Below, in pieces: positions 17,603-29,170 of a stretch of DNA of 43,396 nucleotides. Under the pieces are notes generated by a model. It was not told the origin of the DNA and searched no databases. It saw only the letters and a program-made list of their open reading frames with translations. The stretch spans positions 1 to 43,396 of the forward strand of contig WFME01000015.1 of NCBI GenBank assembly GCA_020137815.1. The letters run 5' to 3'. Origin of the DNA: Hormiphora californensis. Lineage: Eukaryota; Ctenophora; Tentaculata; Cydippida; Pleurobrachiidae. Made by a program: the position numbers and the translations under genes. The number at the start of each line of letters is the position of its first letter. The first letter of the stretch is position 1.

Positions 17603-18992
17603 TTCTCGGTAATCCCTAAAAATGCCACTGGTGTGGCGTCCTCGTCCACCATATCACGCACTACCTCTAACTTCCAGGTACTCTCAGCTGATGGACAGAA
17701 ACTCCTAGCATTTAATAGGCGAAAGTTTGATACAGGGGCTGGGTTCCTGCTAGTCCCCAAGGATTGTGGGGTTTCTCCCCTGCTCCGTACTGCCGCTGCA
17801 GAAACGACTTTAAGTCCAAAAACTGGGTCATCACCGACTGTTGTATCTCGGCTTTCAGAACTTCCAGTTTCATCTCCAAAAAATCATGGGTCACCCTCTC
17901 GTCTGGCTGAGAGAACTTTTCAGCCGGGTTCTTGTTCCTGTTTCCTGGAGCTTGCTTTGGGCGTTTTGAGTTAAAATCTTCCGCCCGGTCTCCAGCTGCC
18001 TGGGAGTGTGCTTTCCTGGTCCTGTCCTGGACCGGTCGATCTTCTCCTCGCCCTTCTATACGATCCCGTTTTGTATGTAGAAGGTGATTCAGTGTGCACA
18101 TTTTATCATAGCACTCCCGTCTCACCTCAGATCCCTTGCATAGGGGAGGGTGGTAGAACTTACACGAACCACCTTTCACGCATCCAAAGCGTTTCGATGC
18201 CCCATTATAGTTACAAAACCTCTTGCAGAGTCTCGGGTGGAGTTTCGGACATGACCTCCCCTCTACTTCCTTGGTTCCATTTCGTCCATAGCGGCACTTC
18301 CGGTTGAGAAAGTGCTTACACGTTCTCTGGGGTCAGTTCCAGAGTTTTTCCATCATCCTCTGGTTCGTCCTTTTTCTCATCATCGGGCTTTATCTCTGGC
18401 GTTTCAACAACAGTGATGTCGGTCTTAGGCTCATTTTTCTCCCAGCAATACGAGCAAACCCACACTGAGCCTTTACGGTTCCCCTTAATTGACTGCTTGC
18501 ATGAGTGGGCCCTTGTCCGCAAAGAAAACAAGATAAAGGGGGTGTGGTACCAAGTTTAACCCTGTAATTTTCACCACAATCTTGACAGCCGATAGGAAAC
18601 AACCCCTCAATACGTAGGACGATCTTATCCGCCAACTCCGTCATTTCTCGGCTTTTCCCATCCCGCCCGACAAGTAACACGTTTAGAGCCTTACAGACCG
18701 GACCCAGTTCCTCCACCTTCTTACTTGCAATGGAGTCCACATTAACGGTATGATCGGCATGGTAGTCGTAGGCCTCAATCACTACCTTCCCCTTCGCTCC
18801 GACAGCATTTTTCAGCTCCGCCAGTACATCTTTGACGGTCTGGTCATTGGTCATTTGGCTGCGTCTACAAGGGTTGAGGAGGGGGTTGCCGCTCCTCAAA
18901 TTAATTTGTTTAAAGTAGTGTTGAAAAGTTTGAAGTTGTAGTTGCTTTTTCCATTTTCGTTTCATGTACAAATCTATCAACTCTCTATTCAC
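17603..18992 (-). mobile_element. LINE-b: 5' part of a second LINE, 3' part missing
   Basis: ORF1 (18,965-17,712) is followed by the first residues of ORF2 endonuclease (NFRLLNARSF ... VAFLGITE) up to the junction with gene C at 17,603. LINE insertions normally keep the 3' end and lose the 5' end; here the reverse is seen, so a deletion or recombination after insertion must have removed the ORF2 body, the 3' UTR and the rest of gene C. Confidence 0.8.
17712..18965 (-). pseudogene. LINE-b ORF1, zinc-finger protein, frameshifted
   Basis: The ATG at 18,965 gives MKRKWKKQLQLQ and then an N-terminal domain of about 150 aa. Two C-x2-C pairs follow (CQDCGENY, CFLCGQG), then WVCSYC in a second frame (18,531-18,316) with an acidic linker, and CCCH fingers in a third frame: C-x7-C-x14-C-x3-H (CKHFLNRKC...CPKLH), the same spacing as LINE-a finger 1, then CKRFCNYN...CVKGGSCKFYH. 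A basic linker and a coiled-coil segment (EMKLEVLKAEI) end it. The two frame changes, near 18,510 and 18,330, mean it is not expressed as one protein. The first is shared by the right arm, so it is real and old. The frame beginning at 18,992 uses GTG. Confidence 0.8.
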
Positions 18993-19535
18993 AGGATATC
19001 ACATCACAATGTTGCCAAAAGGGATTTGAAGTCTTATCGTTCACTATCATACTCTGCAAGACACAAATACACCATTTTTCAAGACCAAGCTCAACATTAC
19101 CTGATTAAGACCTCATCTTTTCCATGACGGGCACACCTTTTGACCTTTCAAGTTCCTTATTGAGACTGGTGTAGTAATTTTTTACGTTGAGATCTATGGC
19201 CTCTGTTGCGCTATATTTTTGTAGACTTTTGTAAGATTGCATCTTGTGGATATTCAGTGTTCGGTTTATGGTTTTGATTAACTTATTAACTATTTATTAA
19301 TTATATTTGGCAGTTTATGCTGTTTTTTAATTAACTTATTAACTATGTATTTAATTATATGACAACGAGGACTTTCGGAAGGACATTGATACGAAGATGC
19401 GCTTTAGAAAGCGAGTTTTGATCGAAAGGACGCTTTAGTATTTAAGTCGATCGAGATAAACACTTTTCGCTCAAAAGCGATTTATAAATGTTAAATGTTA
19501 TTGTTATTGTTATTATTGTTCCTGATAAGATAAAG
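18993..19535. other. Flank between LINE-b and the central array
   Basis: AT-rich, no gene supported. The outer part may be LINE-b 5' UTR. The inner part has short repeats (TTAACTTATTAACTAT twice at about 19,277 and 19,330) and TTATTGTTATT repeats abutting the first foldback unit. It is mirrored at 24,161-24,700. Confidence 0.6.
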
Positions 19536-20258
19536 GGTAAGTCGGAAGAACCTGTCCGTTCCTCTCATGAGCGCTCATGAGTGTATCATGAGTGTGTCAT
19601 GAGTGTATCATTGAGTGTAATCACTAGCGCTCAGAGACGTTGTTTTTTTTAGGTGTTTCAACGTCTCCTGAGCGCTCATGAGTGTATCATGATGTATCAT
19701 GAGTGTCTCATGAAAGCGCTCATGAGTGGCTCATGAGACCTGCTCAGAGCGCTCATGAGACATAATGTCTCATCCCCTCTCTGTTCAATGTCTCATGACG
19801 CTCATGAGACATTTTGAACCTACATGTGCTCATTAGTGTATCAGGAGACATGTCCATGAGACATATTCTCCTGAGACGTTAGGGTTTGGTTGGGGTTTAG
19901 GTTGGGCTGGGTTGGGCTTTCCTTTGTCTAGTACCGTAGAGGTAGGGCTGGTCCCAGCCTATAATGGGTCAACCCTAACCCTATCCCTATGGTCCCTAAG
20001 AAACCCCCCTAAAGGATACCCTAACCCTAACCCAACTCTAACCCTAACGTCTCATGAGACATATGTCTCATGGACATGTCTCATGATACACTATGAGTCA
20101 CATGTCGGTCAACACGTCTCATGAGCCTCATGAGACGTTTGAAACACCTAAACGTCCTCATGAGCTGTCCATGTTACACTCATGATACACTCATGACACA
20201 CTCATGAATACACTCATGAGCGCTCATGAGAGAACGGACAGGTTTCTTCCGACTTACC
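19536..20258. repeat. Foldback unit FB1 with TTAGGG-like core
   Basis: It begins GGTAAGTCGGAAGAACCTGT and ends with the reverse complement. Inside are dense copies of the self-complementary CTCATGAGCGCTCATGAG motif and TGTATCATGAG steps. The middle (19,880-20,050) reads degenerate GGGTTAGG-type repeats followed by CCCTAA repeats, itself an inverted arrangement. Small differences from FB5 look like consensus noise. Confidence 0.85.
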
Positions 20259-20640
20259 AGATAAAGTAACATACAAACCCCAAACTCCTATGTCCCTCAC
20301 TCGGGTTTTTGGGGGGGGTAAAGGGGTGACCTTTAGCGCTTGAAAATTTGGAGGTTCGAGAACTTAAAGGTCCCCAAACTACTATGTCCCCTTGCTGCCC
20401 GCGACCGGATTTTAGACGGCCATAGCTCCACCCCCTGATAAGATGAGACTTGAATTTTTTGTATGGAGATCAATCGAGTTGCTTTGTACAAAACAAATTT
20501 CAAGTCTCATCTCATCAATGGAGTGAGTAGGATCGTGGGAAATTGCCAAAACCCTAGTGAGGGACATAGTATTTTGGGTGTACTTAGCAAGATCTTCGTA
20601 CCTCCAATTTCAAGTCTCTAATCTCTTCGGAACCGATTTG
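20259..20640. repeat. Array spacer, orientation 1
   Basis: Composed of palindromic sub-motifs: AACTACTATGTCCCTCACTCGG, CTGATAAGAT...GACTTGAAATTTG and a GACGGCCATAGCTCC segment. The same spacer follows FB2, and its reverse complement lies between FB3-FB4 and FB4-FB5. No coding frame. Confidence 0.8.
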
Positions 20641-21378
20641 GTTAAGTCGGAAGAACCTTCCGTTCCTCTCATGAGCGCTCATGAGTGTATCATGGATTGT
20701 TGTCATGAGTGTATCATGATTGTTCATGAGCGCTCATGAGACGTTTTTTAGTTTTCACAACGTCTCATGAGCGCTCAGAGTGTATCCATGAGTGTAATCA
20801 TGATTTCTCATTGCCGCTCATGAGTGCTCATGACCTTGCTCATGGAAACACGCTCCTGAGACCTTGTCTCATTCCCATCTCTGTTTCAATGTCTCATGAG
20901 CGCTCATGAGACATTTTACCTACATTGTGCTCATGAGTGTATCATGAGACATGTCCATGAGACATATGTCTCATGAGACTTTAGGGTTTGGGGGGGGTTT
21001 TTTTTTTTTTGGTTTATGGTTGTGGCTAGGGTTCGGGCTTGCCTTTATGTCTAGGACCCGTATAGGGTAGGGCAGGTCCAAGCCTATAATGGGTCACCCT
21101 AACCCTATCCCTCTGGGTTCACTAGACCTAAGGATAACCCTAAACCCTAACCACTCTAACCTAACGTCTCATGAGACATATGTCTCATGATACTGTCTCA
21201 TGATACCTCATGAGCACATGTAGGTCAAAACGTCTCATGAGCGCTCCATGAGACTTGACACACCTAAAACGAAAAACGGCTCATGAGCGGTCATGATACA
21301 CTCATGATACACTCATGACACACTCATGATACACTCATGAGCGCTCATGAGAGGAACGGACAGTTCTTCCGACTTACC
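20641..21378. repeat. Foldback unit FB2 with TTAGGG-like core
   Basis: Same ends and CTCATGAGCGCTCATGAG interior as FB1. The core at about 20,980-21,170 reads TTTAGGGTTTGG, then ACCCTAACCCTATCC and related repeats. It is noisier than FB4 and FB5. Confidence 0.85.
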
Positions 21379-21746
21379 AGATAAAGTACACCCCAAACTA
21401 CTATGTCCTCCCTCGGGTTTTTGTCCATGGGGACCTTTAGAGACTTGAAATTTGGAGGTTCGGCAGAACTTAAAGGTCCCCCCCAACTACTATGTCCCTG
21501 CTGCACGCGACCGGATTTAGACGGCCATCCTCCACCCCCTGATAAAATGAACTTGAATTTTGTTTGTAGGGAGATCATATCGAGTTCTTTGTACCAAACA
21601 AATTTCTAGTCTCTATCGCTCAGAGTTGAGTATGATCGTGGGAATTTCACAAAACCGATGAGGGACCATAGTAGTTTGGGGTGAACTTTAGCAAATCTTC
21701 GTACCCTCCAATTTCAAGTCTCTACTTCTCTTCAGGAACCGGATTT

Positions 21747-21982
21747 GGTAAGTCGAAGACCTGTCCGTTCCTCTCATAGCGCTTCATATTGTATCATGAG
21801 CTGTCATGAGCGCCATGATACACTCATGACACCTCATGATACACTCATGAGCGCTCATGAGACGTTGAAACACCTAAAACGTCTCATGAGCGCTCATGAA
21901 CACTCATGATACACTCATGACACACTCATGATACACTCATGAGCGCTCATGAGAGGAACGGACAGGTTCCTTCCGACTTACC
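21747..21982. repeat. Foldback unit FB3, short form at the palindrome axis
   Basis: Only 236 bp. It has the usual GGTAAGTCG end and CTCATGAG repeats but lacks the TTAGGG-like core. The centre of the 40-kb palindrome falls here, near 21,865: the preceding spacers are in orientation 1 and the following ones in the reverse orientation. Confidence 0.85.
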
Positions 21983-22355
21983 AAATCCGTTTCCTGAAGA
22001 GATAGAGACTTGAAATTTGGAGTTACGAAGATCTTGCTAAAGTCACACCCAAACTACTATGTCCCTCACTCGGTTTTTGTGAAATTTCCACGCCATAACT
22101 CAACTCCCTGATGAGATAGAGACTTGAAATTTGTTTTGTACAAAGAACTCGATATGATCTCCCTACAAAACAATTTCAAGTCTCTATCTTATCAGGGGGT
22201 GGAGCTATGGCCGTCTAAAATCCGGTCGCGTGCAGCAGGGACATAGTAGTTTTGGGGGACCTTTAAGTTCTTCCGAACCTCCAAATTTCAAGTCTCTAAA
22301 GGTCCCCCTTTACAAACCCGAGTGAGGGACATAGTAGTTTGGGTGTACTTTTACT

Positions 22356-23072
22356 GGTAAGTCGGAAGAACCTGTCCGTTCCTCTCATGAGCGCTCATGA
22401 GTGTATCATGAGTGTGTCATGAGTGTATCATGATGGTATCATGACCGCTCAGGACGTTTTTAGTGTTTCAACGTCTCATGAGCGCTCATGAGAGACGTTT
22501 TGACCTACATGTGCTCATGAGTGTATCATGAGACATGTCTCATGAGACATATGTCTCATGAGACGTTAGGGTTAGAGTTGGGTTAGGGTTAGGGTTATCC
22601 TTTAGGTCTAGGGCCCATAGGATAGGGTTAGGGTTGACCCATTATAGGCTTGGACCTAGCCCTACCCTCTACGGGTCCCTAGACCTAAAGGAAGCCCTAA
22701 CCCTAGCCCACCCTAAACCCAACCATAACCCTAACGTCTCATGAGACATATGTCTCATGAGACATGTCTCATGATACACTCATGAGCACATGTAGGTCAA
22801 AATGTCTCATGAGCGCTCATGAGACATTGAAACAGAGATGGGATGAGACATATGTCTCATGAGCGCTCATGAGCAAGGTCTCATGAGCACTCATGAGCGC
22901 TCATGAGACACTCATGATACACTCATGATACACTCATGAGCGCTCATGAGACGTTGAAACACCTAAAAACGTCTCATGAGCGCTCATGATACACTCATGA
23001 TACACTCATGACACACTCATGATACACTCATGAGCGCTCATGAGAGGAACGGACAGGTTTTTCCGACTTACC
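22356..23072. repeat. Foldback unit FB4 with TTAGGG/CCCTAA core
   Basis: Mirror of FB2. The core at 22,565-22,735 is cleaner: GTTAGGGTTAGAGTTGGGTT on one side and AACCCTAACCCTAGCCC-like repeats on the other, around a segment with AGGTCTAGGG. Confidence 0.85.
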
Positions 23073-23441
23073 AAATCCGGTTCCTGAAGAGATAGAGACT
23101 GAAATTTGGAGGTTACGAAGATCTTGCTAAAGTACACCCCCAACTACTATGTCCCTCACTCGGGTTTTGTGAAATTTCCCACGATCATAACTCAACTCCC
23201 TGATGAGATAAAGACTTGAAATTTGTTTTGTACAGAACTCGTATGATCTCCTACAAACAAATTTCAAGTCTCTATCTATCAGGGGGTGGAGCTATGCCGT
23301 CTAAAATCCGGTCGCGTGCAGCAAGGGACATAGTAGTTTGGGGGACCTTTAAGTTCTTCCGAACCTCCAAATTTCAAGTCTCTAAAGGTCCCCCTTTACA
23401 AAACCCGAGTGAGGGACTAGTAGTTTGGGTGTACTTTATCT

Positions 23442-24160
23442 GGTAAGTCGGAAGAACCTGTCCGTTCCTCTCATGAGCGCTCATGAGTGTATCATGAGTG
23501 TGTCATGAGTGTATCATGAGTGTATCATGACCGCTCATGAGACGTTTTTTTTAGGTGTTTCACACGTCTCATGAGCGCTCATAGACGTTTTGACCTACAT
23601 GTGCTCATGAGTGTATCATGAGACATGTCTCATGAGACATATGTCTCATGACGTTAGGTTAGAGTTGGGTTAGGGTTAGGGTTATCCTTTAGGTCTAGGG
23701 ACCCATAGGGATAGGGTTAGGGTTGACCCATTATAGGCTTGGACCTAGCCCTACCCTCTACGGGTCCCTAGACCTAAAGGAAAGCCCTAACCCTACCCCA
23801 ACCCTAAACCCAACAATAACCCTAACGTCTCAGTGAGACATATGTCTCATGGACATGTCTCATGATACACTCATGAGCACATGTAGGTCAAATGTCTCAT
23901 GAGCGCTCATGAGACATTGAAACAGAGATGGGATGAGACATATGTCTCATGAGCGCTCATGACAAGGTCCATGAGCACTCATGAGCGCTCATGAGACACT
24001 CATGATACACCTCATGATACACCATGAGCGCTCATGAGCCGTTGAAACACCTAAAAACGTCTCATGAGCGCTCATGATACACTCATGATACACTCATGAC
24101 ACACTCATGATACACTCATGAGCGCTCATGAGAGGAACGGACAGGTTCTTCCGACTTACC
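23442..24160. repeat. Foldback unit FB5 with TTAGGG/CCCTAA core
   Basis: Mirror of FB1, ending CCGACTTACC. The core at 23,655-23,825 has the same telomere-like inverted repeats. It is separated from FB4 by a reverse-orientation spacer (23,073-23,441). Confidence 0.85.
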
Positions 24161-24720
24161 CTTTATCTTATCAGGAACAATAATAACAATAACAATAACA
24201 TTTAACATTTATAAATCGCTTTTGAGCGAAAAGTGTTTATCTCGATCGACTTAAATACTAAAGCGTCTTTCGATCAAAACTCGCTTTCTAAAGCGCATCT
24301 TCGTATCAATGTCCTTCCGAAAGTCTCGTTGTCATATAATTAAATACATATTAATAAGTATAAATAAAAACAGCATAAACTGCCAAATATAATTAATAAA
24401 TAGTTATAATGTTAATCAAAACCATAAACCGAACACTGAATATCCACAAATGCAATCTTACAAAAGTCTACAAAATATAGCGCAACAAGGCCATAGATCT
24501 CAACTGTAAAAATTACTACACCAGTCTCAATAAGGAACTTGAAAGGTCAAAAGGTGTGCCCGTCATGGAAAAGATGAGGTCTAATCAGGTAATGTTGAGC
24601 TTGGTCTTGAAAATGGTGTATTTGTGTCTTGCAGAGTATGATAGTGAACGATAAGACTTCAAATCCCTTTGGCAACATTGTGATGTGATATCCTGTGAAA
24701 GAGAGTTGATAGATTTGTAC
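24161..24720. other. Flank between central array and right LINE-b copy
   Basis: Inverted copy of 18,966-19,535 with scattered small indels. No gene supported. Confidence 0.6.
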
Positions 24721-26065
24721 ATGAAACGAAAATGGAAAAAGCAACTACAACTTCAAACTTTTCAACACTACTTTAAACAAATTAATTTGAGGAGCGGCAA
24801 CCCCCTCCTCAACCCTTAGACGCAGCCAAATGACCAATGACCAGACCGTCAAAGATGTACTGGCGGAGCTGAAAAATGCTGTCGGAGCGAAGGGGAGGTA
24901 GTGATTGAGGCCTACGACTACCATGCCGATCATACCGTTAATGTGGACTCCATTGCAAGTAAGAAGGTGGAGGAACTGGGTCCGGTCTGTAAGGCTCTAA
25001 ACGTGTTCTTGTCGGGCGGGATGGGAAAAGCCGAGAAATGACGGAGTTGCGGATAAGATCGCTACGTATTGGGGGTTGTTTCCTATCGGCTGTCAAATTG
25101 TGGTGAAATTACAGGGTTAAACTTGGTACCACACCCCCTTTATCTTGTTTTCTTTGCGGACAAGGGCCCACTCATGCAAGCAGTCAATTAAGGGGAACCG
25201 TAAAGGCTCAGTGTGGGTTTGCTCGTATTGCTGGGAGAAAAATGAGCCTAAGACCGACATCACTGTTGTTGAAACGCCAGAGATAAAGCCCGATGATGAG
25301 AAAAAGGACGAACCAGAGGATGATGGAAAAACTCTGGAAGGACCCCAAGAACGTGTAAGCACTTTCTCAACCGGAAGTGCCGCTATGGACGAAATGGAAC
25401 CAAGGAAGTAGAGGGGAGGTCATGTCCGAAACTCCACCCGAAACTCTGCAAGAGGTTTTGTAACTATAATGGGGCATCGAAACGCTTGGGATGCGTGAAA
25501 GGTGGTTCGTGTAAGTTCTACCCACCCTCCCCTATGCAAGGGATCTGAGGTGAGACGGGAGTGCTATGATAAAATGTGCACACTGAATCACCTTCTACAT
25601 ACAAACGGATCGTATAGAAGGGCGAGGAGAAGATCGACCGGTCCAGGACAGGACCAAGCACACTCCCAGGCAGCTGGAGACCGGGCGGAAGATTTTAACT
25701 CAAAACGCCCAAAGCAAGCTCCAGGAAACAGGAACAAGAACCCGGCTGAAAAGTTCTCTCAGCCAGACGAGAGGGTGACCCATGATTTTTTGGAGATGAA
25801 ACTGGAAGTTCTGAAAGCCGAGATACCAGTCGGTGAGACCCAGTTTTTGGACTTAAAGTCGTTTCTGCAGCGGCAGTACGGAGCAGGGGAGAAACCCACA
25901 ATCCTTGGGGACTAGCAGGAACCCAGCCCCGTATCAAACTTTCGCCTATTAAATGCTAGGAGTTTCTGTCCATCAGCTGAGAGTACCTGGAAGTTAGAGG
26001 TAGTGCGTGATATGGTGGACGAGGACGCACACCAGTGGCATTTTTAGGGATTACCGAGAAGGGGG
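24721..26065 (+). pseudogene. Right-arm copy of LINE-b ORF1 and endonuclease start
   Basis: ATG at 24,721 (MKRKWKKQLQLQ) begins the same zinc-finger ORF1 as 18,965-17,712, with extra one-base losses (for example near 24,895, 25,010 and 25,050). The WVCSYC segment, the acidic linker and the coiled-coil end (to about 25,915) are recognisable in separate frames. It runs into the start of endonuclease and meets the truncated gene C at the same junction as on the left arm. Confidence 0.8.
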
Positions 26066-26287
26066 AGGTTCTTGCGAGAAATCAGGATGGGAATTGAGTA
26101 TCTGAAGGTGGAACTTTTTAGCACCTCAACCTTCTTCCAAGCTCTGCAGTAAAGTCGAGAAATTCATTGAGGACTTTCTCTATCGCTTGGTAATCCCAGA
26201 AGTCTGGACTCTTCACCAGCAGAGCACGTAGATCCTCACAATCGTCTTCGATGCATCGACTTGGCGCTTGGCAGGGGGCTCTGTCAT
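26066..26287 (-). pseudogene. Right-arm copy of truncated gene C
   Basis: Starts at ATG 26,287 with the B-like N-terminus and stops at the LINE-b junction, as on the left. It has additional small indels (for example in the codons for the basic cluster near 26,260), so the frame breaks early. These may be consensus errors because the sequence exists in near-identical copies in C, B and B'. Confidence 0.8.
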
Positions 26288-26783
26288 GAATTTACGTCCT
26301 AAGGGGAGAGAGAGAGTGAAGTTGTAAAACGAGTTTCAGGATTAATAAAGGTGTTCGGGATAGCGATAAAGGACTATAATAATGGGCTGGAGGATACTGA
26401 CTTCGGAATTAGTTCTAGTGAGTTCTGGGTTTGATGTATTTATTTAGTAACAAGCATATATAATCAACTCGTGTAATTATTTACACGAGTTGATAGGCTT
26501 GTTACTTTTCATCTGGGGTCATATCGGCCATCGGGACGGGTTGGGCTGTGTTTTGGGGTTTGCAGGGTTGTAGGCGACTGGCGAGGGTCAGGAGGCTTGC
26601 TGGCTAGTGCTTCTAAGCAGTTAGTTGATTAAAAACTCAATTTACTGCTGTAAAATTAATTAATAAAATGTCCATACACGACATACGGCTAAATTAAAAT
26701 ATATTTATAAATAAAATTAGTTTTAAAAACAAGATTGTCTCTATTGTGGTATCAGTGATATATTATTAATACCAGTAGCCCCT
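26288..26783. other. Intergenic between C' and B', with imperfect hairpin
   Basis: Inverted copy of 16,871-17,372. The hairpin at about 26,445-26,506 has lost perfect pairing in one stem. No gene. Confidence 0.65.
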
Positions 26784-29170
26784 CTACTCTTCAAGTCATT
26801 ATCTTCACTTTCATCACTTTCCCCAAAATAGCAATTAGGCTGATCAAAGTATTTACCCTTGAAATGTCTGTCAGTGGGAGTTGGGCGAATATTAGGAAAA
26901 AGCTCACGTTCACCCAAATCAGAACACTGCTGACTGCAAAATAACTAATAAGTTAACAAGTTAGTTCTCCTTGTCATTTAAAGCGTTGACCAGATCAGTT
27001 ATTGCGGAGATGAGGTCCTGAGGCGTTAGTTTTATGGTTTCACAAGAAGAAACCTATCAGAGATCAACATTAGCCACGCAGGGTGTTTGCTCCTAATCGC
27101 AAACTCAACCATCCATTCATCGGACATCGTAGAACTTTTCTTCTCACACATCACCGTTACAAGGTATTTGAACACTCCGTCTACCTGGTACATTGTAGCC
27201 CACGGCAACATCCACTCCCAGACCTCTTTCAGTGTTGCATGTTCGTTAGCACCCTTTCCACCCTCACCAAGAACCAGCTGAGGGGCCTCCAAGATACGCT
27301 GAGGGGCTGAGGGAACGGTTATAGTTCGGGTTCGACCTTCCTCAAAACTTGAAGCAAGCATGCTTTTCAGAATGGGAGATGAACAGATCTGTTCGGTAAC
27401 CTCCACCCCCTGGTGCCCCTTCCTCTCCAAGGATTCTCACCATCCCATTCCCTTGTTCATTCTTAACCTCTCGCGGTTCATTCTTAACCTCTCTCGGTTC
27501 CTCAAATTTAGTCTGTACGCCCTGGAGGTAACGGACGAGACAGAGGAACAATCGAAGAAGTAATTCCGGAGGATCAGACTCTCTGAGCTCTAACTGCTTA
27601 CAGACGGAAGGAAGCATTGCCTCAGTATTCCATCCCGCAACTATTAACATATCCGAGAGTTCCGCCAGATATTCTTCTGGAGAATTTTTACGGAGCTTAG
27701 TCATGCTCCGAAGTACGTTTACATTGTCAACATCCATTGCAACGAAAAAGTTCAAAAGACTCATGTGGTCAGTTCGGGATTTCCGTAGTTTGTGGATATT
27801 GCAAAGACTAATACCGCTAATCAGGGGATGTGTGTTGATGTACCAATGGTAAGATTGGCCAGAGTTATATAAATCTCCAAACGACATGGTGAACCAGGTA
27901 CCGTATTTGACAAACAGGTCCATGACAAGAGTGATGTGATCTTTATTTAGAGAATCACGGAACACTGTGTCCTCAGCCAAGCCTATTACATCGTTTGTTA
28001 CTGTCGCTGCAACTTCCTTCACTTTTTCAGAGGAATTATATACAGAACCGGTACAATCCAAGTCGCGAAGGACTTCTAGAATGTGATGATGACTTCTTGA
28101 AGTTGTTTCTTTTGGGATTCATCAGACACCTTAGTTTCCCCTCTCCAGAGATTATAGAGGGCATCACGTGAGTTTTCGCCCAGGTTGTCCGACAATCACG
28201 GGGTGTAGATATCAAAGCAGACAGTGCGAGGTAAATCTCTTCAGCGATGGGCAGTCCCTTCCGGTTTATTTTTCGAAGTGCCTCAATAACATACACACAT
28301 CTATCATCAACCCATTTAGATTTGAGAACGGTGATGAAGGCTTTGTTTCTACTTTCTTCAGCGGTTTTGTATAACACCATTTTGGCATCACCTGCATCGG
28401 CATCTACGAACAGTTTAGCTAGATTATTTGGACACAAAACACATATCTCCTCCACCAAATCACCGAAAGTTTTCTTTAACTTTTCAACGAGACCACTCGT
28501 CAAGGACATATTTTTATGCATGCTTAAAGAACTATGAACTGTTTTAGTAATTTTTAAGACTATGCTACCTTCCAAACAGTGGTGTCTAGCGTTAAACTCG
28601 GCAACAGAGTTAACCAGGGTCAAAAATGCTTCAAATGTATCCTCCCCTACAAGCGAAAAACCTCTCATCATCTTAGCCACCTCCGTAAAGATCAGTTTAT
28701 CATTTTTAGTCAGAGTGTTCTTAGCCAACGCTCGTGAGTCCAGATAATTTAACACTTTCTGAACGGCAAATAGTGGAACCTTGACTTGATGACTATATGA
28801 CGTTTTGTTCAGAAACTTTAGGGATTGGAGGTAGCACTGTGGTATGTGTATGAAATTGTCGACGACGTAAGATCGATAATAGTCGTTCCACTCAGTGTGT
28901 GCCAGCACATTCAAAATTTTAAGAAGGCTGTTAATAACAGGCGGGGGAAGGTTCTCGCGAGAAATCAGGATGGGAATTGATTATCTAAGGTGGAACTTTT
29001 GAGCACCTCAACCTTCTTCCAAGCTCTGCAGTAAAGTCGAGAAATTTCATTGAGGCTTTCTCTATCGCTTGGTAATCCCAGAAGTCTGGACTCTTCACCA
29101 GCAGAGCACGTAGATCCTCACAATCGTCTTCGATGCATCGAGCTTGACGCTTGGCGGGTGGCTCTGTCAT
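26784..29170 (-). CDS. Gene B': right-arm B-like gene, frame interrupted
   Basis: Starts at ATG 29,170 (MTEPPAKRQAR) and reaches the stop at 26,786-26,784 after the acidic tail. The frame is open for long parts (28,914-28,036 and 28,061-27,342) but shifts near 29,050, 28,075, 27,395 and 27,040, all in places nearly identical to B. The middle is clearly different from B (NKTSYSHQ against NNTNSREDQ; HKNMSLTSG against HLCTPLTSG), so B' is a diverged allele or paralogue, not a copy of the same read. The PREVKNE double repeat is also present (about 27,463-27,500). If the shifts are sequencing errors the gene is intact, about 790 aa; if not, it is a pseudogene. Function unknown. Confidence 0.7.

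Larger units (their letters stand above)
3551..21864 (+). repeat. Left arm of the giant palindrome
   Basis: Anchor pairs that are reverse complements: 3,551/43,396 (window end), 4,186-4,357/about 42,604-42,775, 10,401-11,049/36,001-36,643, 11,733/35,337, 14,474/29,170, 17,373/26,287 and 19,536/24,160. The left arm is mostly clean except in the foldback array, and lacks 3,457 bp present on the right. Confidence 0.93.

Noticed and set aside
19880-23825. True telomere or a single chromosome-fusion scar
   Set aside because: TTAGGG repeats are few, degenerate and recur in four separate units, and the axis unit lacks them; they are better seen as part of the repeat.
19536-24160. CRISPR-like array
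   Set aside because: Units are about 720 bp foldbacks with repeated spacers, in a eukaryotic context, with no cas genes.
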